From the NCBI GenBank assembly GCA_020628175.1, contig JAHDFK010000009.1, positions 1-62,900 on the forward strand: a stretch of 62,900 nucleotides of DNA, in the 5' to 3' direction. The notes under the pieces were generated by a model. It saw only the letters and a program-made list of their open reading frames with translations, was not told where the DNA came from and did not search any database. The translations under genes were made by a program, and so were the position numbers. Origin of the DNA: Wenyingzhuangia sp. (GTDB lineage: Bacteria > Bacteroidota > Bacteroidia > Flavobacteriales > Flavobacteriaceae). Positions 28,095 through 37,086 of the stretch are shown here, piece by piece (the first letter of the stretch is position 1; every line of letters starts with the position of its first letter).

Positions 28095-28622
28095 ATGGTA
28101 TTAGAAGATAAAATAAAATTAGTAATAAGGGATGTGCCTGATTTTCCAAAACCAGGAATTTTATTTAAAGATATAACACCAGTTTTACTAGACCCTTTTT
28201 TAATGAAAGAAATGGTACATGCCATTGTAGCCCAATTTAAAAACACAAAAATTGATGCTGTTGCTGGAATAGAATCTAGAGGGTATTTGTTTGGTTTGTT
28301 GATAGCTCAGGCATTAAAAGTACCTTTTGTAATGATTCGCAAAGAAGGAAAATTACCAGCAAAAACAATTAAAGAATCTTATACGTTAGAATATGGTACA
28401 GCAACAATTGAGATGCACGAAGATGCTTTGCCTAAAGATAGTAATGTGTTAATTCATGATGATTTATTAGCTACTGGAGGGACTGCAGTTGCTGCAGCTA
28501 ATTTGATACAGCAAAAAGCGAATGTTGTCGGATTTAGTTTTATCATCGATCTGGCTTTTTTACAAGGCGCTAAAAAATTAGAAAAAATTCAAAAAAATAT
28601 ACAATCATTAATAACGTATTAA
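28095..28622 (+). CDS. apt: Adenine phosphoribosyltransferase
   Basis: Salvages adenine to AMP using PRPP. The 175-residue protein has IRDVPDFPKPGILFKDITPVL at the start, the ESRGYLFG segment, RKEGKLP, the dimer-loop EYGTATIEMHEDAL, and the PRPP loop VLIHDDLLATGGTAVAA. It is in a tight run with the GlmU-like gene before it and the aminopeptidase 2 bases after it. Confidence 0.95.
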   Translation: MVLEDKIKLVIRDVPDFPKPGILFKDITPVLLDPFLMKEMVHAIVAQFKNTKIDAVAGIESRGYLFGLLIAQALKVPFVMIRKEGKLPAKTIKESYTLEYGTATIEMHEDALPKDSNVLIHDDLLATGGTAVAAANLIQQKANVVGFSFIIDLAFLQGAKKLEKIQKNIQSLITY

Positions 28623-28624
28623 GT

Positions 28625-31102
28625 ATGGTTAAAAGTAAAGTACGCATAGGTATTGTTATTGCGTCTATTTTTGTTGTGCAAGCAAATGCTCAAAAGTTAT
28701 TTAGATACAATGATAATGGTAAAACAGCAGCTAAAGAGTTTGATTTAATTGATACAAAATTAGATTTGAATTTTAATTTTAAAGAGCAAACAGTAAATGG
28801 TGAAGCTTGGTTAAAATTAAAACCTCATTTTGATAGTAAACAGAATTTACAATTAGATGCTAAAGAAATGGATGTTTTTGAGGTGTCTCAAAATGGTGTG
28901 CCGTTAAAGTATTACAATACGGGCGAAAAACTAAATATAGATTTACCAAAATTGTATACACAAAACGATACCATTGCTGTTTATGTAAAATATAGAGGGA
29001 ATCCTCAGAAAGTAAAAAAAAGTACGGGGGTTGCTATAACCGGTAATAAAGGTTTGTATTTTATAAATCCTTTAGGATTGGATAAAAATAAACCTACACA
29101 ATTATGGACACAAGGAGAGCCGGAGCAAAATAGTGTTTGGTTTCCTACTATAGACAAACCGAATCAAAAATCTACCCAAGAAATAAAATTAACGGTAGCT
29201 AACAAATACAAAACTTTGTCAAATGGTTTGTTGTTATCGCAAACAGAAAATAACAATGGAACGCGCACAGATGTATGGAAACAAACATTGCCCCATGCGC
29301 CTTATTTATTTTTTGTGGCTGTAGGTGATTTTGAAGTGATAAAAGATAATTGGAACGGTAAAGAAGTGAGTTACTTTGTAGAGTCAAGTTATAAAGACAC
29401 GGCTTCGGAATTGTTTAAACACACAAAAGAAATGTTAACATTCTTTTCTGATTTAACAGGAGTTGTCTATCCTTGGGATAAATACAGTCAGATTATTGTG
29501 CGTGATTATGTAAGTGGTGCTATGGAAAATACTGGAGCTGTGGTGCATGATGAAAGTGCAATGTTGTCTTTGGGAGAGCTAAAAGAACGTAATGTTTGGG
29601 AAACTACCATAGCGCATGAAATGTTTCATCATTGGTTTGGGGATTTGGTTACGACAGAGAGTTGGGCAAATATTACTGTTAATGAGTCTTTTGCAAATTA
29701 TTCTGAATATTTATGGTTAGAGTATAAATACGGAAAAGATAGAGCCGAAGAGCATTTGAAACAAACCAGAGGGGGGTATTTAAGTAAAAATAAACTTCAA
29801 GAAAATTACGAAAAACACTTAGTGAGATACAATTATAACCAAACAGATGATTTGTTTGATGCGGTGAGTTATAATAAAGGAGGGCTTATTTTGCATATGT
29901 TGCGTAATTATTTAGGGGATGCTAAGTTTTTTGCAGGTTTTAAAAATTACTTAACAGTTTATAGATTTAAAGCTGCCGAGGCTCAGCAATTAAGATTGGC
30001 TTTCGAAGAAGTTTCTGGTGAAGATTTAAATTGGTTTTTTAGTCAATGGTATTACAATAATGGGCATCCAAGGTTAAAAGTAACTATGGAGCAAGATGTT
30101 ATTAATGAGCAAGTGGCTGTAAAAGTAACACAACTAGAAAAAGAATTCGATTTTCCGCTACAAATAGATGTGTATGATAAAAAAGGAAAGCAAACGTACG
30201 ATGTGTTTATGGATACAAGTGAAAAGGTGTTTAAATTTCCTGCAAAAAAAACACCTGCTTTGGTAAAGGTTAATGCAAACCATGTATTGTTGTCGGAGAT
30301 AGAGAAGGATACATTAACAACGGAGCAGTTGATATATCAGTATAAAAATGTAACTCATTTTGTAGATAGAATAGAGGCTTTAGAGTTGTTAAAAAATAAG
30401 CAAGAAGATAAAGAGGTTTTTAAGGTTTTTGAATCAGCAATGAATGATACCTATGATGTTGTGCAGGCCTATGCTTTAGATAATATAAACTTAGGAGGTA
30501 AGTTTTCGAAAAAGAAAACAATAGAAAGAATAGAGGTGTTAGCTAAAAATGAAAATCCTAATGTAGCGGGTGCTGCTATTGCAACTTTAGGGAAGTTGGT
30601 AAACGAAGCTTATGTACCGATATATAAAAAAGGCTTAACAAACATATCTCCTAAAGTAAAAGGAAATAGTTTGTTGTCTATGTATTATGTAGATAAAAAA
30701 GCAGCGGAAAGCTATGCAGAGGGTTTGTCTGTTGAAATTAAAGATGTAATACATGTTCCGTTATTAAAAATTTATTTAGAAGATAAAAAAGAAAAACACG
30801 TTGCTTATGTGGCAAAGTACTTGTGTTCAGGTTTGTATTTTACAAGTAAAGAAAAGTTAAGAAAAGATTTTGAAGAGGCTTTTGATTGGGTTGCGAAAAC
30901 AAATAATATAGAAGCAATACAGCTAATGGTAGATGATTTTGTGAAAAAAGGTTTGCGTTACAAGGCATATAACTTTAACTATGTAGCGATACGAGATTTG
31001 AGGAAAGTAATGTCGGCACAAATAGATGCTCAAAATCAAAACAAAGATAAAATTTTAAATATTTTAGAGCAGGGAATTGCTAAGCTGGCTGTGGACGAAT
31101 AA
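28625..31102 (+). CDS. M1 family zinc aminopeptidase, exported
   Basis: An 825-residue metallopeptidase with a signal peptide ending VVQANAQ. The exopeptidase motif is GAMENTGAVVHDE. The zinc site is HEMFHHWFG (HEXXH, about residue 335), with the third ligand in NESFANYSEYLW. The C-terminal 300 residues are helical HEAT-like repeats. It probably trims peptides in the periplasm and is the last gene of the GlmU-like-apt unit. Confidence 0.93.
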   Translation: MVKSKVRIGIVIASIFVVQANAQKLFRYNDNGKTAAKEFDLIDTKLDLNFNFKEQTVNGEAWLKLKPHFDSKQNLQLDAKEMDVFEVSQNGVPLKYYNTGEKLNIDLPKLYTQNDTIAVYVKYRGNPQKVKKSTGVAITGNKGLYFINPLGLDKNKPTQLWTQGEPEQNSVWFPTIDKPNQKSTQEIKLTVANKYKTLSNGLLLSQTENNNGTRTDVWKQTLPHAPYLFFVAVGDFEVIKDNWNGKEVSYFVESSYKDTASELFKHTKEMLTFFSDLTGVVYPWDKYSQIIVRDYVSGAMENTGAVVHDESAMLSLGELKERNVWETTIAHEMFHHWFGDLVTTESWANITVNESFANYSEYLWLEYKYGKDRAEEHLKQTRGGYLSKNKLQENYEKHLVRYNYNQTDDLFDAVSYNKGGLILHMLRNYLGDAKFFAGFKNYLTVYRFKAAEAQQLRLAFEEVSGEDLNWFFSQWYYNNGHPRLKVTMEQDVINEQVAVKVTQLEKEFDFPLQIDVYDKKGKQTYDVFMDTSEKVFKFPAKKTPALVKVNANHVLLSEIEKDTLTTEQLIYQYKNVTHFVDRIEALELLKNKQEDKEVFKVFESAMNDTYDVVQAYALDNINLGGKFSKKKTIERIEVLAKNENPNVAGAAIATLGKLVNEAYVPIYKKGLTNISPKVKGNSLLSMYYVDKKAAESYAEGLSVEIKDVIHVPLLKIYLEDKKEKHVAYVAKYLCSGLYFTSKEKLRKDFEEAFDWVAKTNNIEAIQLMVDDFVKKGLRYKAYNFNYVAIRDLRKVMSAQIDAQNQNKDKILNILEQGIAKLAVDE

Positions 31103-31106
31103 ACTT

Positions 31107-31502
31107 TTAAGCTTCGGAATAGTCTTTAAAAGTTCCATCGGTATAAAAAATAACAATCTTATCTATTGCAGATGGGGTTGTTTTTTTTTGTGCTACTGTG
31201 TTTTGTGTATTTGTAGTTTTTGGTTCTTTAGCAGTGTTTTGAAATAAATTCAATTCTTTGTTTTCACGTATTGTTTCTTTCGGAAAACTTCCTTTTCCAT
31301 GAAGTAGCCATTCTAAAGAAACTTCAGGATAATTACTTTCTATTTTAAGCACAAATTCTAAGCTAGGTTTATTTCTACCAGAGAGTAGGTGAGAGATACT
31401 CGATCGTTGTACGTTGATTGCATCTGCAAATGTAGCAGCAGTTAATCCGTAGTGATCGAATATTTTATGGAGTCTTGTAATGAATTTCTCTTGGTTTAAC
31501 AT
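31107..31502 (-). CDS. XRE-family helix-turn-helix regulator
   Basis: A 131-residue DNA-binding protein. The N-terminal HTH shows FADAINVQRSSISHLLSGRNKPSLEFVLKIESNYPEVSLEWLLHGKGSF, typical of Bacteroidota XRE regulators. The C-terminal half is a low-complexity linker. It converges on the aminopeptidase gene and is divergent from the M14 peptidase gene, whose promoter carries repeats that could be its operator. Confidence 0.9.
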   Translation of the reverse strand: MLNQEKFITRLHKIFDHYGLTAATFADAINVQRSSISHLLSGRNKPSLEFVLKIESNYPEVSLEWLLHGKGSFPKETIRENKELNLFQNTAKEPKTTNTQNTVAQKKTTPSAIDKIVIFYTDGTFKDYSEA

Positions 31503-31750
31503 TGTAATTTTTAGCTACTATAAGAATTAGTTACAAATGTAATTAATATTGTGAATCTATCAAAAGATAGTGTAAATATTAATAATCCACTTGATCTATA
31601 ATTGTTTAATTATATGTCTTTAAATATCTGATAATCAGTTTTGTCTATTTGTTTAATTAACTTTTTTTAGATGTTCTGTTTTTTGTAATCAATGCTGTGT
31701 TTACTAGGGTCTCAAGAGCTGGTTAGAGGTAAATAAATAGATTTAAAATG

Positions 31751-31800
31751 TTTACTTTTGTAAATTACAATTGTAAACAAAAGGTTGTTTACTTTTGTAA
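31751..31800 (+). promoter_or_regulatory. Repeat-rich promoter of the M14 peptidase gene
   Basis: TTTACTTTTGTAA occurs twice, at 31751-31763 and 31788-31800, each containing the -7 box TAnnTTTG (TACTTTTG). GTAAACA at 31773-31779 and TGTTTAC at 31786-31792 form an inverted repeat over the second box. The second box ends 4 bases before the ATG, so its transcript would be leaderless; the first would give a leader of about 35 bases. Confidence 0.55.
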
Positions 31801-31801
31801 C

Positions 31802-32854
31802 ATGAATAGATTAGAACTAGAAAACCTAGAAAACTGGTACGCTCAGAATTTTGAAAATAAGTTAGCGGGAAGAAGAATTGTTTTAGAAGATATAGAACCT
31901 ATTATACAGGGGTTGAAAGAGCCATTTGAAAAACTTAAAATAGGTTCGTCAGAAGAAGGAAAAAGTATTTATCGTATAAAATTAGGAACAGGACCAAAGA
32001 AAATTTTGGTATGGTCTCAAATGCATGGAAACGAAAGTACGGGTACGAAAGCTGTTTTTGATTTGTTTAAATATCTTGCCGATGAAGTGAATGCTGAGTT
32101 TGTAAAAGACCTATTAAAAAAATGTACGTTGGTATTTATACCTATGCTAAATCCTGATGGATCGTATAATTTTACAAGAGTCAATGCCAATCAAGTAGAT
32201 TTAAATAGAGATGCTGTTGCTTTAGAAGCAAAAGAAAGTCATATACTACGTAGGGTTTTAGATGATTTTAAACCTCATTTTTGTTTCAATCTGCACGATC
32301 AACGTACAATATTCAATGTAGAGGGATTTAAAAACCCTGCAACAATATCGTTTTTAGCACCTTCGGTAGATGTAGAAAGAACGTTAAATGATGGGAGAAA
32401 GCAAACAATGGCGGCTATTGTGGCTATGAATAATGATTTGCAACAATTGATACCAAATCATGTTGGGCGTTATACAGATGAGTTTTACCCAACAGCTACT
32501 GGAGATAACTTTCAGAAATTAGGACACAATACTATTTTGATAGAGGCGGGGCATTATACTGATGATTATGATAGAGATATTGTACGTAAATATAATTTTT
32601 ATGCATTAGTAAGCGGTTTGTTGTATTTAACAACCAACGATACATATGAAGATTATGAACCCTATTTTGAAATTCCGAATAATGGCAAACAGAACTATGA
32701 TGTAATTGTTAAGAATTTTAAAACAGATACAAATGAGCAGGTAGATATTGCTTTTCAGTATGAATATCAGGTTGTTGACAATAAGTTAGTGAGTAAGTTA
32801 GTTGAGTATCAAAGAGGTGATTTGAAAGATTTTTATGGATATCAGGAGTTTTAG
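31802..32854 (+). CDS. M14 family zinc carboxypeptidase-like protein
   Basis: A 350-residue protein with M14 peptidase elements: WSQMHGNESTGTKA (HxxE zinc ligands), MLNPDGSYNFTRVNANQVDLNRD (arginine/asparagine substrate pocket), a third histidine in FNLHDQR, and a glutamate in ILIEAGHY. No signal peptide is seen, so it may be cytoplasmic, perhaps acting on muropeptides or modified peptides. The start is the ATG after the promoter repeats; an upstream in-frame ATG lies inside them. Confidence 0.85.
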   Translation: MNRLELENLENWYAQNFENKLAGRRIVLEDIEPIIQGLKEPFEKLKIGSSEEGKSIYRIKLGTGPKKILVWSQMHGNESTGTKAVFDLFKYLADEVNAEFVKDLLKKCTLVFIPMLNPDGSYNFTRVNANQVDLNRDAVALEAKESHILRRVLDDFKPHFCFNLHDQRTIFNVEGFKNPATISFLAPSVDVERTLNDGRKQTMAAIVAMNNDLQQLIPNHVGRYTDEFYPTATGDNFQKLGHNTILIEAGHYTDDYDRDIVRKYNFYALVSGLLYLTTNDTYEDYEPYFEIPNNGKQNYDVIVKNFKTDTNEQVDIAFQYEYQVVDNKLVSKLVEYQRGDLKDFYGYQEF

Positions 32855-32918
32855 TTTAAATTAATGTTAAGAATTACTATATTTATAAATATTTGCTAAA
32901 AATAGCACCTCAAAAATG

Positions 32919-32926
32919 TATTTTTG
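32919..32926 (+). promoter_or_regulatory. -7 box of the Lrp/AsnC gene
   Basis: TATTTTTG fits TAnnTTTG exactly and is 42 bases before the ATG. A TTTG 23 bases upstream could be the -33 box. Confidence 0.4.
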
Positions 32927-32968
32927 CAATTGTAGAAAACTAAGATTTATAAGCCTTTTAAGAATAGC

Positions 32969-33448
32969 ATGAAAAAACATCATTTAGACGAAATCGATCA
33001 TCAAATATTAGATATGTTGATTGACAATGCCAGAACGCCATTTACGGATATTGCCAAAAAGTTATTAGTGTCTGCTGGAACAATTCATGTTCGTGTTAAA
33101 AAAATGGAAGACGAAGGGATTATTAAAGGATCTACGTTGACCTTAGACTACGAAAAAATGCAATATAATTTTATTGCTCATGTTGGTTTGTTTTTAGAAA
33201 GTAGTTCTAAAATTAGAGATGTTTTAGCTGCTTTAGAAAATATCCCAAACGTTACCGTTGCCTATATAACCGCTGGTAAATACAATATTTTCTGTAAAAT
33301 TAGAGCAAAAGACACCAATCAGGCTAAAGATATTATATTTTCGATAGACGATATTGATGGAGTTCGTAGAACCGAAACCATGATTTCTATGGAAGAAAGC
33401 ATCAATGATAAGAAAAGAATGATGCACGCTATATTTAAAGATTATTAA
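32969..33448 (+). CDS. Lrp/AsnC family transcriptional regulator
   Basis: A 159-residue regulator: the N-terminal winged HTH LDEIDHQILDMLIDNARTPFTDIAKKLLVSAGTIHVRVKKMEDEGIIKGS is followed by a RAM ligand-binding domain (FIAHVGLFLE...VAYITAGKYNIFCKIRAKDTNQAKDIIF). It probably responds to an amino acid; the target is unknown. It is monocistronic and ends at a strong hairpin. Confidence 0.93.
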   Translation: MKKHHLDEIDHQILDMLIDNARTPFTDIAKKLLVSAGTIHVRVKKMEDEGIIKGSTLTLDYEKMQYNFIAHVGLFLESSSKIRDVLAALENIPNVTVAYITAGKYNIFCKIRAKDTNQAKDIIFSIDDIDGVRRTETMISMEESINDKKRMMHAIFKDY

Positions 33449-33465
33449 ATAGAATTTCAATGCAT

Positions 33466-33504
33466 AAAAAGCACCTTGATACATTGTTTATCAAGGTGCT
33501 TTTG
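33466..33504 (+). terminator. Terminator after the Lrp/AsnC gene
   Basis: AAAAAGCACCTTGATA pairs with TATCAAGGTGCTTTT around a 6-base loop. Confidence 0.8.
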
Positions 33505-33527
33505 TATTTTTAAGCTTTACTTTTTAA

Positions 33528-34706
33528 ATGCTAAAAACAAGTCTTATAAAACTTACGGGTGCGTATTCTTTTTCCTATTCGTTTGATATGCATACGATCA
33601 AAACGGATTGGGAACAAGTAGTTACGAATTCTGAAAATATATATTTTTCAAGTGCGTATTTACAGGCTGTAGAAAAAAGTGTTTTAGAACTATTACGATT
33701 TGTATATGTAGTTATTTATAAAGATAATAGCCCTGTAGGGGTTAGTTATTTTCAATGGCTGCAAGTAGGAGATGAGTTTTTTAAACAAAAAAAGTTTCCT
33801 AAAGAAATTCATTCCAAAATAACTGCACAAATTTTAAAAAAGCTAAATGGTAGCTTGCTTTTGTGTGGTAATTTTTTTACCACACATACCAATGGTTTTT
33901 ATTTTAAAGAAGTTATACCCAATAACATAATTATTGTGTTGCAAAACACATTACAAAAACAACTCAAAAAAGAAGAAGATTTTCCTGAAATAAAATTTGT
34001 GTTGTTTAAAGATTTTTTTGAAAAAGATTTTTTTGAAATTCAAGAAAGTTTAAAACAAGAGTTTGTCCCTTTTCAAATAGATGATAATATGTTGTTAAAC
34101 GTGAAGCAGTTTCACGATTTTAATGATTATTTATTAGCTATGAATACAAAATATAGAACAAGAGCTAAGAGTGTAGCTAAAAAAACACAAGCACTTACAA
34201 GTCGTTTATTTAATTTAAACGACATTGAGTTTTATGAAAAAGAAATTGAAGTTTTGTACAATTCAGTTTTAAATGAGGCCGATTTTAATATGATGGTTTT
34301 GCCAAGTAAAAGTTTTTACGAATTTAAAAAGCAGTTAAAAGCATCATTTTTGTTTCAAGGTTATTTTTTAGATCAAAAGTTAATTGCTTTTAGTACCTCG
34401 TGTATTAATAATACAGTTATGGATGCAGTTTATGTAGGTATGGATTACGAGTTAAATACAACCTTGCCACTCTATCAAAAAATACTGTACGACTATGTTG
34501 CTTTAGCTATAGAAAATAATGTAAATGAATTGCGTTTAGGAAGAACAGCAGAAACTATTAAAAGTAGTGTAGGAGCGGTGCCTGCGTCTATGAATTTATA
34601 TGTAAAGCATACACGAAAAATAACCCATACAGTTTTAAAGCCTTTGTTAAAATATGTAAAGCCGAGTAGTTATGAAATGAGAAAACCCTTCAAAAAGGTT
34701 GAATAA
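33528..34706 (+). CDS. FemAB/GNAT-type acyltransferase-like protein
   Basis: A 392-residue protein resembling Bacteroidota peptidogalycan biosynthesis/recognition (FemAB-like) proteins. The C-terminal GNAT-like part has YRTRAKSVAKK, YFLDQKLIAFSTSCINNTVMDAVYVGMDYELN and LRLGRTAETIKSSVGAVP. The N-terminal half is less conserved. The acceptor is unknown. A second possible start lies 20 codons in (MHTIKTDWEQ). Confidence 0.65.
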   Translation: MLKTSLIKLTGAYSFSYSFDMHTIKTDWEQVVTNSENIYFSSAYLQAVEKSVLELLRFVYVVIYKDNSPVGVSYFQWLQVGDEFFKQKKFPKEIHSKITAQILKKLNGSLLLCGNFFTTHTNGFYFKEVIPNNIIIVLQNTLQKQLKKEEDFPEIKFVLFKDFFEKDFFEIQESLKQEFVPFQIDDNMLLNVKQFHDFNDYLLAMNTKYRTRAKSVAKKTQALTSRLFNLNDIEFYEKEIEVLYNSVLNEADFNMMVLPSKSFYEFKKQLKASFLFQGYFLDQKLIAFSTSCINNTVMDAVYVGMDYELNTTLPLYQKILYDYVALAIENNVNELRLGRTAETIKSSVGAVPASMNLYVKHTRKITHTVLKPLLKYVKPSSYEMRKPFKKVE

Positions 34707-34771
34707 AACGATCAAACGTTTTTTTAACATTAAAAAGAACGAAATTATTTCATAAAACTTTAAAAACTGCG

Positions 34772-34779
34772 TAGTTTTG
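34772..34779 (+). promoter_or_regulatory. -7 box of the helicase gene
   Basis: TAGTTTTG, an exact TAnnTTTG match, 19 bases before the ATG. Confidence 0.4.
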
Positions 34780-34798
34780 CAAAACTCAAAAAGATCAA

Positions 34799-36319
34799 AT
34801 GGAAGTTACAGAAGGGAAAGAGCTTAAGAAAGGAAAAGAATTATATGACTATCAAAAAGATAACATTGACAAGGTTTTTGATAAGATAGAAAAAAAAGCA
34901 CACAACTATAATTTAGCCTTCCAATTACCAACAGGAGGAGGAAAGACGGTTATTTTTTCTGAGATAGCAAGAAGATTTATTGCTGAAAAACAAAAAAAAG
35001 TTTTAATACTAACCCATAGAATTGAATTGAGTAGCCAAACTTCTAGAATGTTAGAAGAATTTGGAGTTGCAAATAAAGTGATTACAAGTGATGTCAAGTC
35101 ATTAGATGATCAAGATGACTACATGTGTTTTGTGGCCATGGTAGAAACGCTAAAAAACAGATTAAATGATGAGTTGCTAGACATGAAAGATGTTAGCATG
35201 GTTATTATTGATGAAGCGCACTACAATTCTTTCCGTAAACTATTTAAGTACTTTCAAAACTGTTTTATATTAGGGGTAACTGCAACACCTTTGAGTTCTA
35301 ATATAAAGCTACCGATGAACGAAATTTACGATGAGTTACTTGTTGGGGAGCCTATTTCGACCTTAATAGAAAGAGGTTTTTTGGCAAAAGCAACAACATA
35401 TACATTTGATGTGGCTTTAGGTGGCTTAAAAGTTGGTATTAATGGAGATTATACGGTAAAATCATCGGATGATTTGTATACCAGTAATTTAATGCAAGAC
35501 AAGCTTTTGCATGCGTATGTAGAAAAGTCTTTAGGTAAGAAAACATTGATTTTTAATAATGGTATTAGCACATCGTGGCATGTATATGATACTTTTAAAG
35601 CTGCAGGTTATGAAAATATTCGTCATTTAGATAATACCTTTTCAAAACAAGAACGTAGCGAAATACTACATTGGTTTAAGCATACGCCAGATGCTATATT
35701 AACTTCTGTAAGTATTTTAACAACAGGTTTTGATGAGCCTAGTGTAGAAACAATTATCTTAAACAGAGCTACAAAATCGATAACTTTATATTATCAGATG
35801 ATTGGACGTGGTTCACGTGTGTTTGAAGGTAAAAAAGATTTTAATGTAATTGACTTAGGTAACAATTCAGCAAGATTTGGTTTGTGGAGTGAGCCTATTA
35901 ATTGGAAACGTATTTTTAAATCGCCAGATTATTATTTAGACAATTTAATTAATGACGAAGATATTGAGCGTCAGTTTGTGTACGATATGCCTAAAGAAGT
36001 TCGTGCGAAATTTAAAAACTCAGAGCATATTACTTTTAAAGTAAAAAAAGAGTATGAAATGGCAATTAAAAAAGGAATCAAATCTAAAATTGTATTAGAT
36101 AAATCTGTAGAGCAACACGCACAAATGTGTTACGAAAATGCCGAAGATGTTTTTGATGCTAGAGATTTGGCTATTTTGTTAGATGATGATATTAAGGATA
36201 GAATAAAGAAATATTCTCATTACATGATTAAAAGTACTAAGAATTACATTATGTGGTTAGAAGAAGATTATAAAAGAAAATTAAATACAACCATAAACAT
36301 GAAGTTTAAGGAGGAATAG
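34799..36319 (+). CDS. DEAD/DEAH-box superfamily 2 helicase
   Basis: A 506-residue ATP-dependent helicase: motif I FQLPTGGGKTVIF (about 42-54), motif II MVIIDEAHYNSF, motif III GVTATPL, and in the second RecA domain TGFDEPSVETIILNRATKSITLYYQMIGRGSRVFEGK (motifs V and VI). It resembles stand-alone UvrB/ResIII-type helicases. A C-terminal region of about 130 residues is lysine-rich and unassigned. It is the last host gene before the integrated element. Confidence 0.9.
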   Translation: MEVTEGKELKKGKELYDYQKDNIDKVFDKIEKKAHNYNLAFQLPTGGGKTVIFSEIARRFIAEKQKKVLILTHRIELSSQTSRMLEEFGVANKVITSDVKSLDDQDDYMCFVAMVETLKNRLNDELLDMKDVSMVIIDEAHYNSFRKLFKYFQNCFILGVTATPLSSNIKLPMNEIYDELLVGEPISTLIERGFLAKATTYTFDVALGGLKVGINGDYTVKSSDDLYTSNLMQDKLLHAYVEKSLGKKTLIFNNGISTSWHVYDTFKAAGYENIRHLDNTFSKQERSEILHWFKHTPDAILTSVSILTTGFDEPSVETIILNRATKSITLYYQMIGRGSRVFEGKKDFNVIDLGNNSARFGLWSEPINWKRIFKSPDYYLDNLINDEDIERQFVYDMPKEVRAKFKNSEHITFKVKKEYEMAIKKGIKSKIVLDKSVEQHAQMCYENAEDVFDARDLAILLDDDIKDRIKKYSHYMIKSTKNYIMWLEEDYKRKLNTTINMKFKEE

Positions 36320-36320
36320 T

Positions 36321-36356
36321 AAAAAGAGAGGATTTTCAATGATCCTCTTTTCTTTA
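36321..36356 (+). terminator. Terminator of the helicase gene
   Basis: AAAGAGAGGAT pairs with ATCCTCTTTTCTTT. It ends 10 bases before the left dif-like site. Confidence 0.75.
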
Positions 36357-36365
36357 TAATATTAT

Positions 36366-36393
36366 ATTTAACATAATATAAATTATAATACAA
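36366..36393. other. Left attachment site, complete dif-like site (attL)
   Basis: On the minus strand it reads as a XerC-type arm TTGTATTATAA, a central TTTATA, and a XerD-type arm TTATGTTAAAT. The last arm is identical to the XerD arm of E. coli dif as I recall it. The layout 11-6-11 is that of dif. The 16 bases TATAAATTATAATACA (36377-36392) recur exactly at 49725-49740. This copy has two intact arms and could still resolve chromosome dimers. Confidence 0.85.
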
Positions 36394-36403
36394 ATAGTGT
36401 TTT

Positions 36404-36430
36404 TAAAAAAAGGATAAATGATCCTTTTTG
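36404..36430 (-). terminator. Terminator at the end of the prophage operon
   Basis: AAAAAAAGGAT pairs with ATCCTTTTT around AAATG. It lies immediately inside the left attachment site, after the last minus-strand gene. Confidence 0.8.
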
Positions 36431-36440
36431 TTTGTGTTTT

Positions 36441-36749
36441 TTAATACGGTAATTCATCGTTTAAATCAAATTCATTGTGATGAAAAAATTGATTTTTGAT
36501 AGTCTCAAAAGAAAACAAAATTTGTTCTAACCTATCAATAAGATTATTATTTAATAAAATAAAATCATTATTTTCTATTTCTGAAAAATTAACCTCTAAA
36601 GGTTTTAAATTTTGTTTTAAATGTGAAAGATTTTTAGCTAATGAATTAATACAATAAAAATTGTTTCTTGATTGGTTAATAAAATTTTCTGTTAAAACTT
36701 TATTCATTAAAAAAACTGAATTTTCAGATACTTTTACTTTTTTAGACAT
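36441..36749 (-). CDS. Prophage protein of unknown function
   Basis: A 102-residue mostly helical protein with no domain I recognise. It overlaps the SSB stop by 8 bases and is the last gene in the minus-strand run. The position beside SSB suggests a DNA-replication or accessory role, but this is only context. Confidence 0.65.
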   Translation of the reverse strand: MSKKVKVSENSVFLMNKVLTENFINQSRNNFYCINSLAKNLSHLKQNLKPLEVNFSEIENNDFILLNNNLIDRLEQILFSFETIKNQFFHHNEFDLNDELPY

Positions 36750-37086
36750 TAGTATTATTTTTTTGAGCTGTTAAAAAATCTATGTTTTTCACTTTAAAAT
36801 TATGAAAAGTATAATTTTTTTCATTTATAGATTTTTGGAAATAAGATAATTGTAGAGTTAAAAATATTAATCTACCTATTTTTGCATTTCTTTGAATGTA
36901 TTCAGCTTGTTTATTCCAAAAAGTTATATAGTGCCATGTGGGAATATTTACCCAATCTTCACTATCTTTTTTTTTGTATGTTTCAGTTGTACATACTGAT
37001 ATCGATATTTGTTTATCGGAATTAATAAATTTCATTTCTGAAATAGTACCGATATTACCTATTAATTCGGTTTTGTTTCTTGACAT
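36742..37086 (-). CDS. Single-stranded DNA-binding protein (phage type)
   Basis: A 114-residue OB-fold protein. It follows the SSB pattern: MSRNKTELIGNIGTISEMKF, then a strand-loop with WVNIPTWHYITFWNKQAEYIQRNAKIGRLIFLTLQLSYFQ and a final strand HNFKVKNIDFL. It lacks the acidic C-terminal tail of host SSB (it ends TAQKNNTNV), so it probably does not recruit host repair partners. An SSB is consistent with replication through single-stranded intermediates. Confidence 0.8.
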   Translation of the reverse strand: MSRNKTELIGNIGTISEMKFINSDKQISISVCTTETYKKKDSEDWVNIPTWHYITFWNKQAEYIQRNAKIGRLIFLTLQLSYFQKSINEKNYTFHNFKVKNIDFLTAQKNNTNV

